In this document: piece by piece, positions 41,109 through 49,604 of the stretch
Position numbering within the stretch: position 1 is the stretch's first letter
Layout: each line of letters starts with the position of its first letter
NCBI RefSeq assembly: GCF_000807275.1
Contig: NZ_CP009056.1
Location: forward strand, 927,192-991,191
Origin: Frischella perrara
GTDB taxonomy: Bacteria > Pseudomonadota > Gammaproteobacteria > Enterobacterales > Orbaceae
DNA: 64,000 nt
Direction: 5' to 3'
Made by a program: the position numbers and the translations under genes
The notes under the pieces: model-generated
What the model was told of the DNA's origin: nothing
What the model saw: the letters and a program-made list of their open reading frames with translations, nothing else
The model's database searches: none

Positions 41109-43544
41109 ATGAAAATCAAATCAATTGCGATGTTAGTCGTTAGTGCTTTAACGCTTGGTCATGCGCATGCTAAAAATTATGATCTTGCAACAGATAATTC
41201 GTTACCATTCAATCAAATTGATGAGCGTTATTTTGTAACTAACAGTAATTCTTCAACAGCAAATATCACCGTAAATAATGATTTTATTATAAATCATAAT
41301 GGTTCCTTCCATCTCGGTTTTGCCGGAAAAACGGATAGTCTTCCCGGATCATTAGCTGCGGGCGCTATCAATATGACAATCAATGGCAACATGCGTGTAT
41401 ATAATGATACATGGATTGGCAAGTTTGATACTCAAAAATTTACTGAATTATTAGGATTGCATAAAGATTTTCCATTTTCTCCTACAGAGCAAGATATTGA
41501 TGTACATGTTACCGGTGATATCAATGTTGCTTTAGGGGCGGATAAAAAACGTGGTGGATTGATGATTCTAGCCGGAAATGTAATGGGTGGAAATGCTGCT
41601 ATTACCGGTAAAACAACGGTTAAAGTGGACGGCGATGTAAATATCCGTAGTGGTGATAATCATTTGGCTGGTACGTCTTCATCACCGGCAAAACTCATAA
41701 CGAGAACGTTTAATTTGACGGGTGGGGATATAGAAATAATAGGTATGGGGACTGTTCTAAAAACGACTAACACTGATAATAATCGATCATCAGTTTTTAT
41801 TGGAAATGACGGTAATATGATTATTATGCGTGGTGGTACGGTTGATGTGAGTAACGGCGGTAATTTAGATGTATCTGATGAGGGAGTATTAACCGCTAGT
41901 CGTGGAAATGGATTTGTTAAGTTAGCAACTGATGGGCAAGTCAATATTGGTTCAAATGCACGTATTGAGTCATCAAAAGGTTCTTTAACCATAAGTGATC
42001 AGTCATCACAATCATCAAAATTAAATGTTGCAGGAACGATTAATTTCGGAATAGATGATGCCGGAAGAATGAATAAAATCACTGGTGATAATGTGTCTGT
42101 TAAATCCTCAGCGCGTTTCCTTGTTTCAAATGATTTTATTAAAAAAGCATTGAGTATGAATACTGCTGACGCCAATGCTATCGTATTAGAAGGTAATCAA
42201 TCACTAAATATTGATGGAATGACGGTAGGAGAGACACGTTCTCTTGTAAAAAATATCTATGGTGATTTCAATTTTAAATTATCTGGCAAAGAGCTAGCCT
42301 TCGTTAATGTAAGTAACGCAACTAATTTCAATGATGAGAATGAAGCTAAAGCTGCAGCTAACCGCCAGTTAAAGCACTATTACCAACAAGCTGGAATCAA
42401 TTCACATAACATTGCAAAAGGTTTAGCCGGTAATTTAGTGAAGGTGGCAGATAGTGCATTGAATAATACTCGTACAGTTTCTTCTGATAAGTCGTTAGCC
42501 GGTAATATGAACTGGGATGTGTTAGATACAATTGCTAAAGGTGCTAAAAGTGGTAAATACCATGTTTATTTTAACCCAGCCGTTGCCGGACTCTATAATA
42601 ATAACCGCGGTTTGCACATAACAGAGATTGCACTTAATTCGTTTAATCAAACCAAAGTAATTATTGATAATCGTCTAGATCAATTTTATCAAACATCTAA
42701 TTCTGTGAATAACGGAAATAGTGTTTGGATAAATTTAACTCACCAATACGAAGATAACGACAGCAAGCGTGGAATAGCAGGGTATAAATATTCAGCGAAT
42801 GGATTTTTATTAGGATATGATAAGTCTATACAAGATGATTGGTTAATTGGTGCCGCTTTCGGATATAGTGATGGTAACTATAAAGATAAGTCTGCTGTTT
42901 CAAATGACTCAAATATCAAGAATTATCAAGTTCAGTTATATAGTAGATATAAATTATCAAATGATATTTTTACTACAGCTTACTTTGGTTACACTTATGG
43001 TGATATTGAGTTGAAACAGCATGATGGTGCTTATTTAGCTAAAGAGGACTTTTTAAGCCATACTTGGAATGTAGGTGGGAATTTAGGTTATTCATGGCAT
43101 GCGTTACCATCATTAACATTAACTCCATCTGTAGGTCTGACTTATGTTTATACCGAAAACAGTGCTCATAATGTTAAGTATAACCAAGCTAAACTCATTA
43201 AATACGGCACGGCATCCAATTCTGCTTTATTTATTCCTATGGATGTAACCGCAGATTATTCAGTGTTACAACATGCTGATATTGATTTATCGGTTAAAGC
43301 AAAAGTAGGTTATGCATTTAATTTAACAGATGATGAATTTGATAATGATATTACCATTAATGGCATTAATGGTTTAAACAAAATGTCTGCGCGGACTTCT
43401 GGACGTAGTAAAAATCAATTCAACATGGGAACAGGTATAGCATTAAAATTCAATCAGTTTGATTTCGATATTGACTATCACTATTTTGGTGAAAATAAAC
43501 GAGATGCGCATTACCTATCAGCAATGGCAAAATATCAATTTTAG
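41109..43544 (+). CDS. Autotransporter (type Va) with Fur-box promoter
   Basis: 811 residues from the ATG at 41109, which has AAGGAATAAC before it and begins a normal signal peptide (MKIKSIAMLVVSALTLGHAHA, cleavage near residue 21). A longer frame from 41013 would run across the Fur box and is rejected. The passenger (about 22-535) has glycine- and asparagine-rich segments with the parallel beta-helix look of autotransporters (GNVMGGNAAITGKTTVKV, GGTVDVSNGGNLDVSDEG). Residues about 536-811 form the translocating barrel: SVWINLTHQYED at its start, alternating beta strands, and a final MAKYQF ending in aromatic Phe, needed for BAM recognition. No protease triad or RGD was recognised; the role is unknown (adhesion or iron-related). 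Strong inverted repeat downstream. Confidence 0.88.
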   Translation: MKIKSIAMLVVSALTLGHAHAKNYDLATDNSLPFNQIDERYFVTNSNSSTANITVNNDFIINHNGSFHLGFAGKTDSLPGSLAAGAINMTINGNMRVYNDTWIGKFDTQKFTELLGLHKDFPFSPTEQDIDVHVTGDINVALGADKKRGGLMILAGNVMGGNAAITGKTTVKVDGDVNIRSGDNHLAGTSSSPAKLITRTFNLTGGDIEIIGMGTVLKTTNTDNNRSSVFIGNDGNMIIMRGGTVDVSNGGNLDVSDEGVLTASRGNGFVKLATDGQVNIGSNARIESSKGSLTISDQSSQSSKLNVAGTINFGIDDAGRMNKITGDNVSVKSSARFLVSNDFIKKALSMNTADANAIVLEGNQSLNIDGMTVGETRSLVKNIYGDFNFKLSGKELAFVNVSNATNFNDENEAKAAANRQLKHYYQQAGINSHNIAKGLAGNLVKVADSALNNTRTVSSDKSLAGNMNWDVLDTIAKGAKSGKYHVYFNPAVAGLYNNNRGLHITEIALNSFNQTKVIIDNRLDQFYQTSNSVNNGNSVWINLTHQYEDNDSKRGIAGYKYSANGFLLGYDKSIQDDWLIGAAFGYSDGNYKDKSAVSNDSNIKNYQVQLYSRYKLSNDIFTTAYFGYTYGDIELKQHDGAYLAKEDFLSHTWNVGGNLGYSWHALPSLTLTPSVGLTYVYTENSAHNVKYNQAKLIKYGTASNSALFIPMDVTADYSVLQHADIDLSVKAKVGYAFNLTDDEFDNDITINGINGLNKMSARTSGRSKNQFNMGTGIALKFNQFDFDIDYHYFGENKRDAHYLSAMAKYQF

Positions 43545-43561
43545 ATTTTTTTGATATTTAC

Positions 43562-43595
43562 ATAATTGTCCCTTATTTAAAGAAGGGACAATTAT
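43562..43595. terminator. Terminator between the autotransporter and ygfZ
   Basis: A perfect 13-bp stem ATAATTGTCCCTT/AAGGGACAATTAT with an 8-nt loop lies between convergent genes, 17 bases after the autotransporter stop. T tracts are modest on both sides. Confidence 0.7.
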
Positions 43596-43626
43596 TCACC
43601 TTGTTAGTAAATCAGGATCAACTTAA

Positions 43627-44559
43627 TTAATTGTTAATTATCGTTAATATTTGATGATTATTTTTCAGTCTAAATGTTGCTTCATTCTCTGGAATTTCAT
43701 TATTTAAAATAGCTTGAACCCATATTTGATTATTAACAACGAAAGATGCCAAAATACAACCCGTTTCACGCCAGCTATCACCCAGTTTTTGTTCCAAAGT
43801 ATCTCCAATTTCAACAGAATCGGCGTGTTCTCCTATTAATAAATACAGACTACGCTTGTTAATACCTCGGTATTGTGCCCGGGCGACCATCTCTTGACCA
43901 CAATAACATCCCTTGGTAAAACTAATGGCTGCAAATTGTTGCAGATTGAATGCTTGAGGTAGAAATTGATGACTCACAGGAGCATCAATAATAGGATAAT
44001 TGGCTTGCATATCTAATAATGCCCATTGTGAAGCTGGCAATGTTGTAATGGATGAAAATGGAGCAATAAACTCAGCAATTTCCTCATCAGTACCAATAAT
44101 AAGATAACGATCCGTTGGAAAATCAATTTTAATAAAGGTTAAATTATTGACTGTATGACAATTATTTTGACTGGTTAAAGTGGCTAGTGCCTCCAAGTTT
44201 TGCGAATTAATTTCAGTTCCAGCTAAACCAAGTACACTTAAAGAGGATTCAATGGTAATGCTTACCTTCGAAAAAATAGCATATTTCTTTAACTCTTTTA
44301 AATGAATATCAACGACACTTTTACGAACAAGATAATAAATATCTTCATGCCGTTTAAATATTAATAAATTTGCCAGCGTCTTACCTTTGGGATCACAATG
44401 TGCCGAAAATAACCAATGATTATCATTTAGTTCATTGATATCAGCAGTTAGTTGTCCTTGTAAGAATTTACTGTTATCAACACCTGATACTTTTATTAAT
44501 TGCCAGTCATCAAGACTTATTTTGGATATAGGGGGTAAAGATTGTGCAGGATATAGCAT
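43627..44559 (-). CDS. ygfZ: tRNA-modifying / Fe-S cluster assembly factor YgfZ
   Basis: Folate-binding GcvT-like protein needed for some iron-sulfur enzymes, including MiaB. 310 residues from the ATG at 44559 (MLYPAQSLPPISKISL) against 326 in E. coli; an upstream in-frame start 13 codons earlier is less likely. The family signature K-G-C-Y-x-G-Q-E is present as FTKGCYCGQEMVARAQYRG, with the essential cysteine. N-terminal blocks DDWQLIKVSGVDNSKFLQGQ and FSAHCDPKGKTLANLLIF match YgfZ. It is divergent from ygfX across a 282-base gap; in E. coli sdhE (ygfY) would sit in between. Confidence 0.94.
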   Translation of the reverse strand: MLYPAQSLPPISKISLDDWQLIKVSGVDNSKFLQGQLTADINELNDNHWLFSAHCDPKGKTLANLLIFKRHEDIYYLVRKSVVDIHLKELKKYAIFSKVSITIESSLSVLGLAGTEINSQNLEALATLTSQNNCHTVNNLTFIKIDFPTDRYLIIGTDEEIAEFIAPFSSITTLPASQWALLDMQANYPIIDAPVSHQFLPQAFNLQQFAAISFTKGCYCGQEMVARAQYRGINKRSLYLLIGEHADSVEIGDTLEQKLGDSWRETGCILASFVVNNQIWVQAILNNEIPENEATFRLKNNHQILTIINN

Positions 44560-44841
44560 AATTAAGCACCTAAAAACAAATTTTCCGTAATATAGCATAT
44601 ATGGCTATAGTAATTAAGTGACTAATCATATTCAAACTAAAACGTCGAGTGCTAGTTCATTAATACATGCTATCAATTAGAATAGGTATTAAACATGTGC
44701 GTTACAATAATAATGTGTAATACAATAAATAATTCTGCGATATTGATTATATTTTTAGTCATTTAAGTTAACTTCTAATCTTACTACATTATAGGCTTAT
44801 CCCATCATAAAGAATAAAACGACAAGGAAAAGTAACTTGAC

Positions 44842-45246
44842 ATGTGGAATAGCCAATTAAAAGTAAGCCAAAACCATTTCATGGCGGTATCTTTGTTTTA
44901 TGTAATCTTACTAATAACACTAATGATGACTTTTTATCAAACACAATTAGATACATTTACTATGTTAGCTGTACTGTTATTAGTTATCGAATGGTGGCGA
45001 GCTTTGCGCTACTTTATGATGATTAGAGGTGAATTGGCACTGTTTTATGATATCAAGCAGTTATATTGGTCTCGACAACGTTGGTATGTAGTTAAACCTC
45101 CCTTATATCTCTATTTTTTAGTCGTTATCAATCTTCAATCTATTCGTAATGGTAAACAACAACTTTTAATACTCATATTTAATAATTTGACGTATCAAGA
45201 TTGGCGAAGTTTAAATTATTATCTTCGCCAATTCTATAGCCGTTAA
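44842..45246 (+). CDS. ygfX: YgfX-like inner-membrane protein
   Basis: 134 residues against 135 in E. coli YgfX (CptA), an inner-membrane protein reported as a toxin acting on FtsZ and MreB. Two adjacent membrane segments (MAVSLFYVILLITLMMTFY and FTMLAVLLLVIEWWRAL) precede a soluble part. The family pattern is kept: RGELALFYDIKQLYWSRQRWYVVKPP, then NGKQQLLILIFNNLTYQDWRSLNYYLRQ. Its usual operon partner sdhE, annotated as antitoxin in E. coli, does not appear: bases 44560-44841 hold no matching frame. Similarity is modest, so confidence rests on length, topology, the W/R pattern and the neighbouring divergent ygfZ. Confidence 0.8.
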   Translation: MWNSQLKVSQNHFMAVSLFYVILLITLMMTFYQTQLDTFTMLAVLLLVIEWWRALRYFMMIRGELALFYDIKQLYWSRQRWYVVKPPLYLYFLVVINLQSIRNGKQQLLILIFNNLTYQDWRSLNYYLRQFYSR

Positions 45247-45297
45247 TTGCTTTAGCTTATAAGTTATGTATTAATTAATTTTATAAGCTAAACAATT
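45245..45297. terminator. Bidirectional terminator between ygfX and rsmI
   Basis: A 12-bp perfect stem TTTAGCTTATAA/TTATAAGCTAAA (45251-45262, 45281-45292) extends by five more pairs (AATTG/CAATT) across one bulged C. The 18-nt loop is AT-rich. It lies between two convergent genes and overlaps the ygfX stop codon. Confidence 0.65.
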
Positions 45298-45335
45298 ATC
45301 AATAATGAAGGTTTTAATGTTAGAAAGGTAATGTA

Positions 45336-46196
45336 TTAAGATGTTTTTTGCTCCAAACCTAATTGATAAAGTTGGTTCTTTTTTAGACCATATATTTCAG
45401 CCACAATACCTGCTGCTTTTTTTAGTGGTATCTCTTGTTGTAGGCGGTTAAGTAATTTTATCGCATCTGGATCAATTTCTTGTTCATTCACTTTGTCATA
45501 GCCTTCTACAATTAATACAAATTCGCCTTTTCTACGATTGTCATCAGCTTTTAACCATTCAATTAAATCCTTGAGGGGTGAATGAATAATAGTCTCCCAG
45601 GATTTTGTCAACTCTTTAGCGAGCACCACAATTTTTTCTGGACCATAAACATTAAGCATATCCTGCAAACTATCCAGAATGCGATGCGTTGATTCATAAA
45701 AGACCACCGTACGTGGTTCTTGTTTCAATTGAGTTAATAAATCAATTCTCGCTTTTGATTTTGCTGGTAAAAAACCTTCATAACAAAAACGATCAGTCGG
45801 TAATCCTGAAACCGATAATGCGGTAATGGCAGCACAAGCACCGGGGACAGGCACGACAGTAATTTGGTTTTGATAACATGCTTTGACAAGATGATAACCA
45901 GGATCATTAATTAATGGCGTACCAGCATCTGAAATCAGGGCAATGGAAAGACCTGACTTTAGTTTTTCTATGAGTGCTTCTGTTTTTTGCTGTTCATTAT
46001 GGTCATGTAACGGATATAGACGACCCTCAATGGCAAAATGCTGAAGCAATAATCCACTATGACGGGTATCTTCTGCTGCAATTAAATCGACATTTTTTAG
46101 GGTTTCAATAGCTCTCAGAGTGATATCGCCCAAATTACCAATTGGTGTAGCAACAATATAGAGGGTTGAAGGTTTAATCGAAATCAAGGATGACAT
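45336..46196 (-). CDS. rsmI: 16S rRNA C1402 2'-O-methyltransferase RsmI
   Basis: SAM-dependent methylation of C1402 in 16S rRNA, helping decoding fidelity. 286 residues, as in E. coli. The tetrapyrrole-methylase fold motifs are clear: [72 protein letters not shown] and [14 protein letters not shown]. In E. coli it is divergent from lpoA; no lpoA is seen here and the divergent neighbour is nlpD, 351 bases away. The start ATG at 46196 is placed by the family N-terminus. Confidence 0.97.
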   Translation of the reverse strand: MSSLISIKPSTLYIVATPIGNLGDITLRAIETLKNVDLIAAEDTRHSGLLLQHFAIEGRLYPLHDHNEQQKTEALIEKLKSGLSIALISDAGTPLINDPGYHLVKACYQNQITVVPVPGACAAITALSVSGLPTDRFCYEGFLPAKSKARIDLLTQLKQEPRTVVFYESTHRILDSLQDMLNVYGPEKIVVLAKELTKSWETIIHSPLKDLIEWLKADDNRRKGEFVLIVEGYDKVNEQEIDPDAIKLLNRLQQEIPLKKAAGIVAEIYGLKKNQLYQLGLEQKTS

Positions 46197-46547
46197 AATA
46201 TTATTTACACAATTATTAAAAATTGAGAGTAAATTACCATAAATGAGCCTTGTAACGGAATAAATATTCTTTTACGTAATCTTTTTAATACAAATAAAAA
46301 TTATTTCTATTTATGCTATTCGCATGTTTTTTTGTAGAACTTGTGTATAATAATGATATTTCATGTCAATTTTTATTTATTATCTATTCAGCGTATAAAA
46401 CAAAATAACAATTAAATACAGTTGATTAAATTTATCGTAACTAAGATAATTAATCATGTTGTTGTTGACTGATTATTAATAATAAAAAATATAAAAGATA
46501 AAATAGTTTTGAATAAATTGATTTAAAAACCATTAAGGAGTATTGCC
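46197..46547. promoter_or_regulatory. Divergent rsmI/nlpD intergenic region
   Basis: 351 AT-rich bases without an open frame. A consensus -10 TATAAT at 46346-46351 on the plus strand lacks a good -35; transcription from it would give nlpD a leader of about 190 bases. Nothing else was recognised. lpoA, the usual partner beside rsmI, is not here. Confidence 0.35.
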
Positions 46548-47600
46548 TTGATTACGTTAGCTAACTTTAGCATGAATAAAAGGTTAATGAAAACAACCTT
46601 CATTAGTTCATTTGTTCTATTCATAGCATCTTGTAGTCAAACTAATCCAGCTCAGATAAAAGATGTCTCAGACTCTCCAGAGCTAATTTCAAAAGCAAGT
46701 AGTGACACATTTAGTGAAGAGTCTACTGATTATACAGTTCCGCCTAAAAATATATCGTCATTAGATTCAACTGAAACATTTACTTCTTCGACTACCACAA
46801 GCAGTAATGGTGATATTGTTCAAACGTCTCAAGAACGTTTCTACTATCAACGTAATTATGATGATATTCCAAAAGGCGGTTATCAAGGTAATACTTATAC
46901 TGTAAAACGTGGTGATACTTTATTTTACATTGCTTGGATTACTGGTAATGACTATCGTTCTTTAGCCGCTAAAAATCAGATTCCAGAGCCTTATGAATTA
47001 AAGGTTGGGCAAGTTTTAGATGTGAGTGGGAATGGAACAACAGTTGTAGTGACTCGTAGAACAGTAATTCAATCTAAACAAAATAACAATGGTAATGTCG
47101 CTCCAACAACTACGACAAAATCGACCCCAACAAATACAACGGCTACAATTAAAAATACTACGCAAGTTAAAACAAAAACAACTCAAACAAATAGCAGTAA
47201 TCAAATTAATCAACCAATCTTTACTAACACATCTAAATCTATTGTTTGGCAATGGCCAGCTAAAGGTACGATTATTGAGCGATTCACTAATGCTTCTAAA
47301 GGGATTGATATTGCAGGTAAGATAGGTGACAAAGTTGTGGCTGCAGCAAATGGAAGAGTTGTTTATGCGGGCAATGCATTACCGGGTTATGGCAACTTAA
47401 TTATAATTAAACATAATGATGATTATTTAACCGCATATGCTCACAATCAAACTTTCTTAGTTAAGGAACAGCAAGATGTTAAAGCAGGGCAACAGATAGC
47501 TACAATGGGAAGTACCGGTACTAGTTCGCCTCGTTTACATTTTGAAATTCGTTTTAAAGCTAAATCGGTTGATCCAATCCTTTATTTACCTAAACGATAA
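46548..47600 (+). CDS. nlpD: Murein hydrolase activator lipoprotein NlpD
   Basis: Outer-membrane lipoprotein that activates the amidase AmiC during cell separation. 350 residues from a TTG at 46548, chosen because a perfect AAGGAG lies 7 bases upstream; internal ATGs at 46572 and 46587 lack any ribosome site. The lipobox LFIASC places the acylated Cys at residue 29. A LysM domain ([20 protein letters not shown]) is followed by a Thr/Asn/Gln-rich linker and a LytM/M23 domain. The latter lacks two zinc ligands (KGIDIAG instead of HxxxD; RLHFEIR instead of HxH), as in E. coli NlpD, so it is an activator and not an enzyme. rpoS, which follows nlpD in many gammaproteobacteria, is absent; gpmA comes next. 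Confidence 0.93.
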   Translation: MITLANFSMNKRLMKTTFISSFVLFIASCSQTNPAQIKDVSDSPELISKASSDTFSEESTDYTVPPKNISSLDSTETFTSSTTTSSNGDIVQTSQERFYYQRNYDDIPKGGYQGNTYTVKRGDTLFYIAWITGNDYRSLAAKNQIPEPYELKVGQVLDVSGNGTTVVVTRRTVIQSKQNNNGNVAPTTTTKSTPTNTTATIKNTTQVKTKTTQTNSSNQINQPIFTNTSKSIVWQWPAKGTIIERFTNASKGIDIAGKIGDKVVAAANGRVVYAGNALPGYGNLIIIKHNDDYLTAYAHNQTFLVKEQQDVKAGQQIATMGSTGTSSPRLHFEIRFKAKSVDPILYLPKR

Positions 47601-47678
47601 ATATTTTAATATAAAGCTCAATATTTTGAGTTATAAAGAATTTTTAATTTAGAAATTTGAAAACGAAAGGAGTAATCC

Positions 47679-48431
47679 ATGGCAGTAAAAAAATTAGTCT
47701 TAATTAGACATGGTGAAAGCGAATGGAATAAAGAAAATCGCTTTTGTGGTTGGACAGATGTCGATCTTTCTGAAAAAGGTCATCAAGAAGCAATTGAAGC
47801 GGGTAAATTATTAAAAGCGGAAGGCTTCAAATTTGATTACGCTTATACATCAGTATTAACCCGCGCAATCCACACTTTATGGCATGTATTAGATGGTGTT
47901 GAACAACCGTATATACCAGAAGAAAAAAGTTGGCGTTTAAATGAACGTCATTATGGGGCTTTACAAGGTCTTAATAAAGCAGAAACGGCGGCTAAGTATG
48001 GCGACGATCAAGTAAAATTATGGCGTCGTGGTTTTGCAATTACTCCTCCTGCATTAGAAAAATCAGATGATCGCTATCCTGGACATGATAGTCGATATCA
48101 TAATTTAAGTGATAAAGAGCTACCATTAACTGAAAGCCTAGCATTAACGATTGAACGTGTTTTACCTTATTGGAAAGAAACAATTGCACCGCGCGTTGCA
48201 AGTGGTGAACGTGTGATTATTGCTGCACATGGTAATTCTTTACGTGCATTAGTTAAATATTTAGATAACATCAATGATGATGATATTATTGAACTCAATA
48301 TCCCAACAGGTGTACCTCTTGTGTATGAGTTTAATGACAATATGAAAGTTATTAAACATTATTATTTAGGTGACGCTGATGCAATTGCAGCTAAAGCTGC
48401 AGCTGTTGCAAATCAAGGTAAAGCTAAGTAA
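47679..48431 (+). CDS. gpmA: 2,3-bisphosphoglycerate-dependent phosphoglycerate mutase GpmA
   Basis: Glycolytic interconversion of 3- and 2-phosphoglycerate. 250 residues, as in E. coli. The phosphohistidine His11 lies in [11 protein letters not shown], the second histidine in [12 protein letters not shown], and [20 protein letters not shown] and the [20 protein letters not shown] tail are typical. The perfect ribosome site AAAGGAGTAATCC and strongly biased codons fit high expression. It has its own UUCG-type terminator, so it is probably monocistronic or read through from nlpD. Confidence 0.98.
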   Translation: MAVKKLVLIRHGESEWNKENRFCGWTDVDLSEKGHQEAIEAGKLLKAEGFKFDYAYTSVLTRAIHTLWHVLDGVEQPYIPEEKSWRLNERHYGALQGLNKAETAAKYGDDQVKLWRRGFAITPPALEKSDDRYPGHDSRYHNLSDKELPLTESLALTIERVLPYWKETIAPRVASGERVIIAAHGNSLRALVKYLDNINDDDIIELNIPTGVPLVYEFNDNMKVIKHYYLGDADAIAAKAAAVANQGKAK

Positions 48432-48459
48432 TTTTTTATAACTAAGTTTGAAAATCAGG

Positions 48460-48481
48460 GAAGCTTCGGCTTCCTTTTTTA
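48460..48481 (+). terminator. UUCG-loop terminator of gpmA
   Basis: Stem GGAAGC/GCTTCC with a TTCG tetraloop followed by a run of T (CTTTTTT). A classic intrinsic terminator 28 bases after the gpmA stop. Confidence 0.95.
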
Positions 48482-48573
48482 TTATTGTTATGTTTAATAG
48501 ATAAAGTCTATATTTAGTTTTAATACAAAAAACCTTTATAATAGATAGAGTTTTTAGTGAATGATGAATATTT

Positions 48574-49539
48574 ATGCCTAAAGGATCTTCTCAAATTATA
48601 AAGAAAAACCTACACCCCCGTAATCGGCATCGTACTGGTTATGATTTCCCAACGCTGGGGCAAATTTTACCAGAACTATCGGGTTATATTATACATAATC
48701 AATATGGAAAACTATCTATTGATTACGCCAATCCTAAAGCGGTTAAATTGTTGAATAAAGCATTATTATTACAATCTTATCGTATTAAATTTTGGGATAT
48801 TCCTGATGATTACTTATGTCCACCGATTCCTGGTAGAGCTGATTATATCCATTATTTAGCCGACTTACTGGCAATGGATAATTACAATCGTATTCCTCAG
48901 GGTAAAGCAATTCGCCTACTTGATATTGGTGTCGGGGCTAATACAATTTATCCGATTATTGGTCATACTGAATATGGTTGGTCATTTGTAGGTAGTGACA
49001 TTAGCGCAACAGCTATAAAGATGGCTAAACTGATTGCTAAGATGAATCCACCTCTAACATCATCCCTGACGTATCGTTGGCAAAAAAATAAGCGAAATAT
49101 TTTTACAAATATTATTAAACCTAATGAACAATTTGCATTAACATTATGTAATCCACCTTTTCATGCATCTTTAGCTGAAGCACAAGCGGCTACAAATCGA
49201 AAATTGACTAACTTAGGTAAAACATTTTGTCATGTAAAACAACCTGTACATAATTTTGGCGGACAAAATAATGAGTTATGGTGTGATGGTGGAGAAGTTG
49301 CATTTATAAACACTATGATTGAAGAAAGTAAAAATTATAAAGATCAATGTTTATGGTTCACTTCGTTAATATCAAAAAAAGATACCTTATCAATCATTAA
49401 AAAGAAATTAGAAAAGATTAAGATTCAGGATCTACAAGTGGTTACAATGGCACAAGGGCAAAAAATTAGTCGTTTTATTGCATGGAGCTTTTTAAATTCA
49501 CAACAGCGGCAACAGATTTTAGCTCGATGGCAACGTTAG
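48574..49539 (+). CDS. rlmF: 23S rRNA A1618 N6-methyltransferase RlmF
   Basis: SAM-dependent methyltransferase of the ribosomal 50S subunit. 321 residues against 308 in E. coli (YbiN). The N-terminal LHPRNRHRTGYDFPTL is followed by WDIPDDYLCPPIPGRADYIH. SAM site motif I is RLLDIGVGANTIYPIIG, with GSDISATAIKMAK next. The catalytic NPPF motif (LCNPPFHASLAEAQ) identifies an N6-adenine methyltransferase. Conserved LWCDGGEVAFI and the C-terminal KISRFIAWSFL also match. It is a single gene between two terminators. Confidence 0.95.
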   Translation: MPKGSSQIIKKNLHPRNRHRTGYDFPTLGQILPELSGYIIHNQYGKLSIDYANPKAVKLLNKALLLQSYRIKFWDIPDDYLCPPIPGRADYIHYLADLLAMDNYNRIPQGKAIRLLDIGVGANTIYPIIGHTEYGWSFVGSDISATAIKMAKLIAKMNPPLTSSLTYRWQKNKRNIFTNIIKPNEQFALTLCNPPFHASLAEAQAATNRKLTNLGKTFCHVKQPVHNFGGQNNELWCDGGEVAFINTMIEESKNYKDQCLWFTSLISKKDTLSIIKKKLEKIKIQDLQVVTMAQGQKISRFIAWSFLNSQQRQQILARWQR

Positions 49540-49550
49540 CAATTGCTAAT

Positions 49551-49583
49551 AAGGATGTCCCAAATTATGTGACATCCTTTTTT
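49551..49583. terminator. Terminator between rlmF and mutS
   Basis: A 9-bp perfect stem AAGGATGTC/GACATCCTT (49551-49559, 49571-49579) with an 11-nt loop is followed by TTTT on the plus strand. It lies between convergent rlmF and mutS. Confidence 0.8.
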
Positions 49584-49604
49584 GTAGCAAGTAGTAAAAA
49601 TAAT

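Noticed and set aside
47016..47325. Plus and minus open frames inside nlpD
   Set aside because: They come from the low-complexity Thr/Asn/Gln linker and repeat-like base composition, not separate genes.
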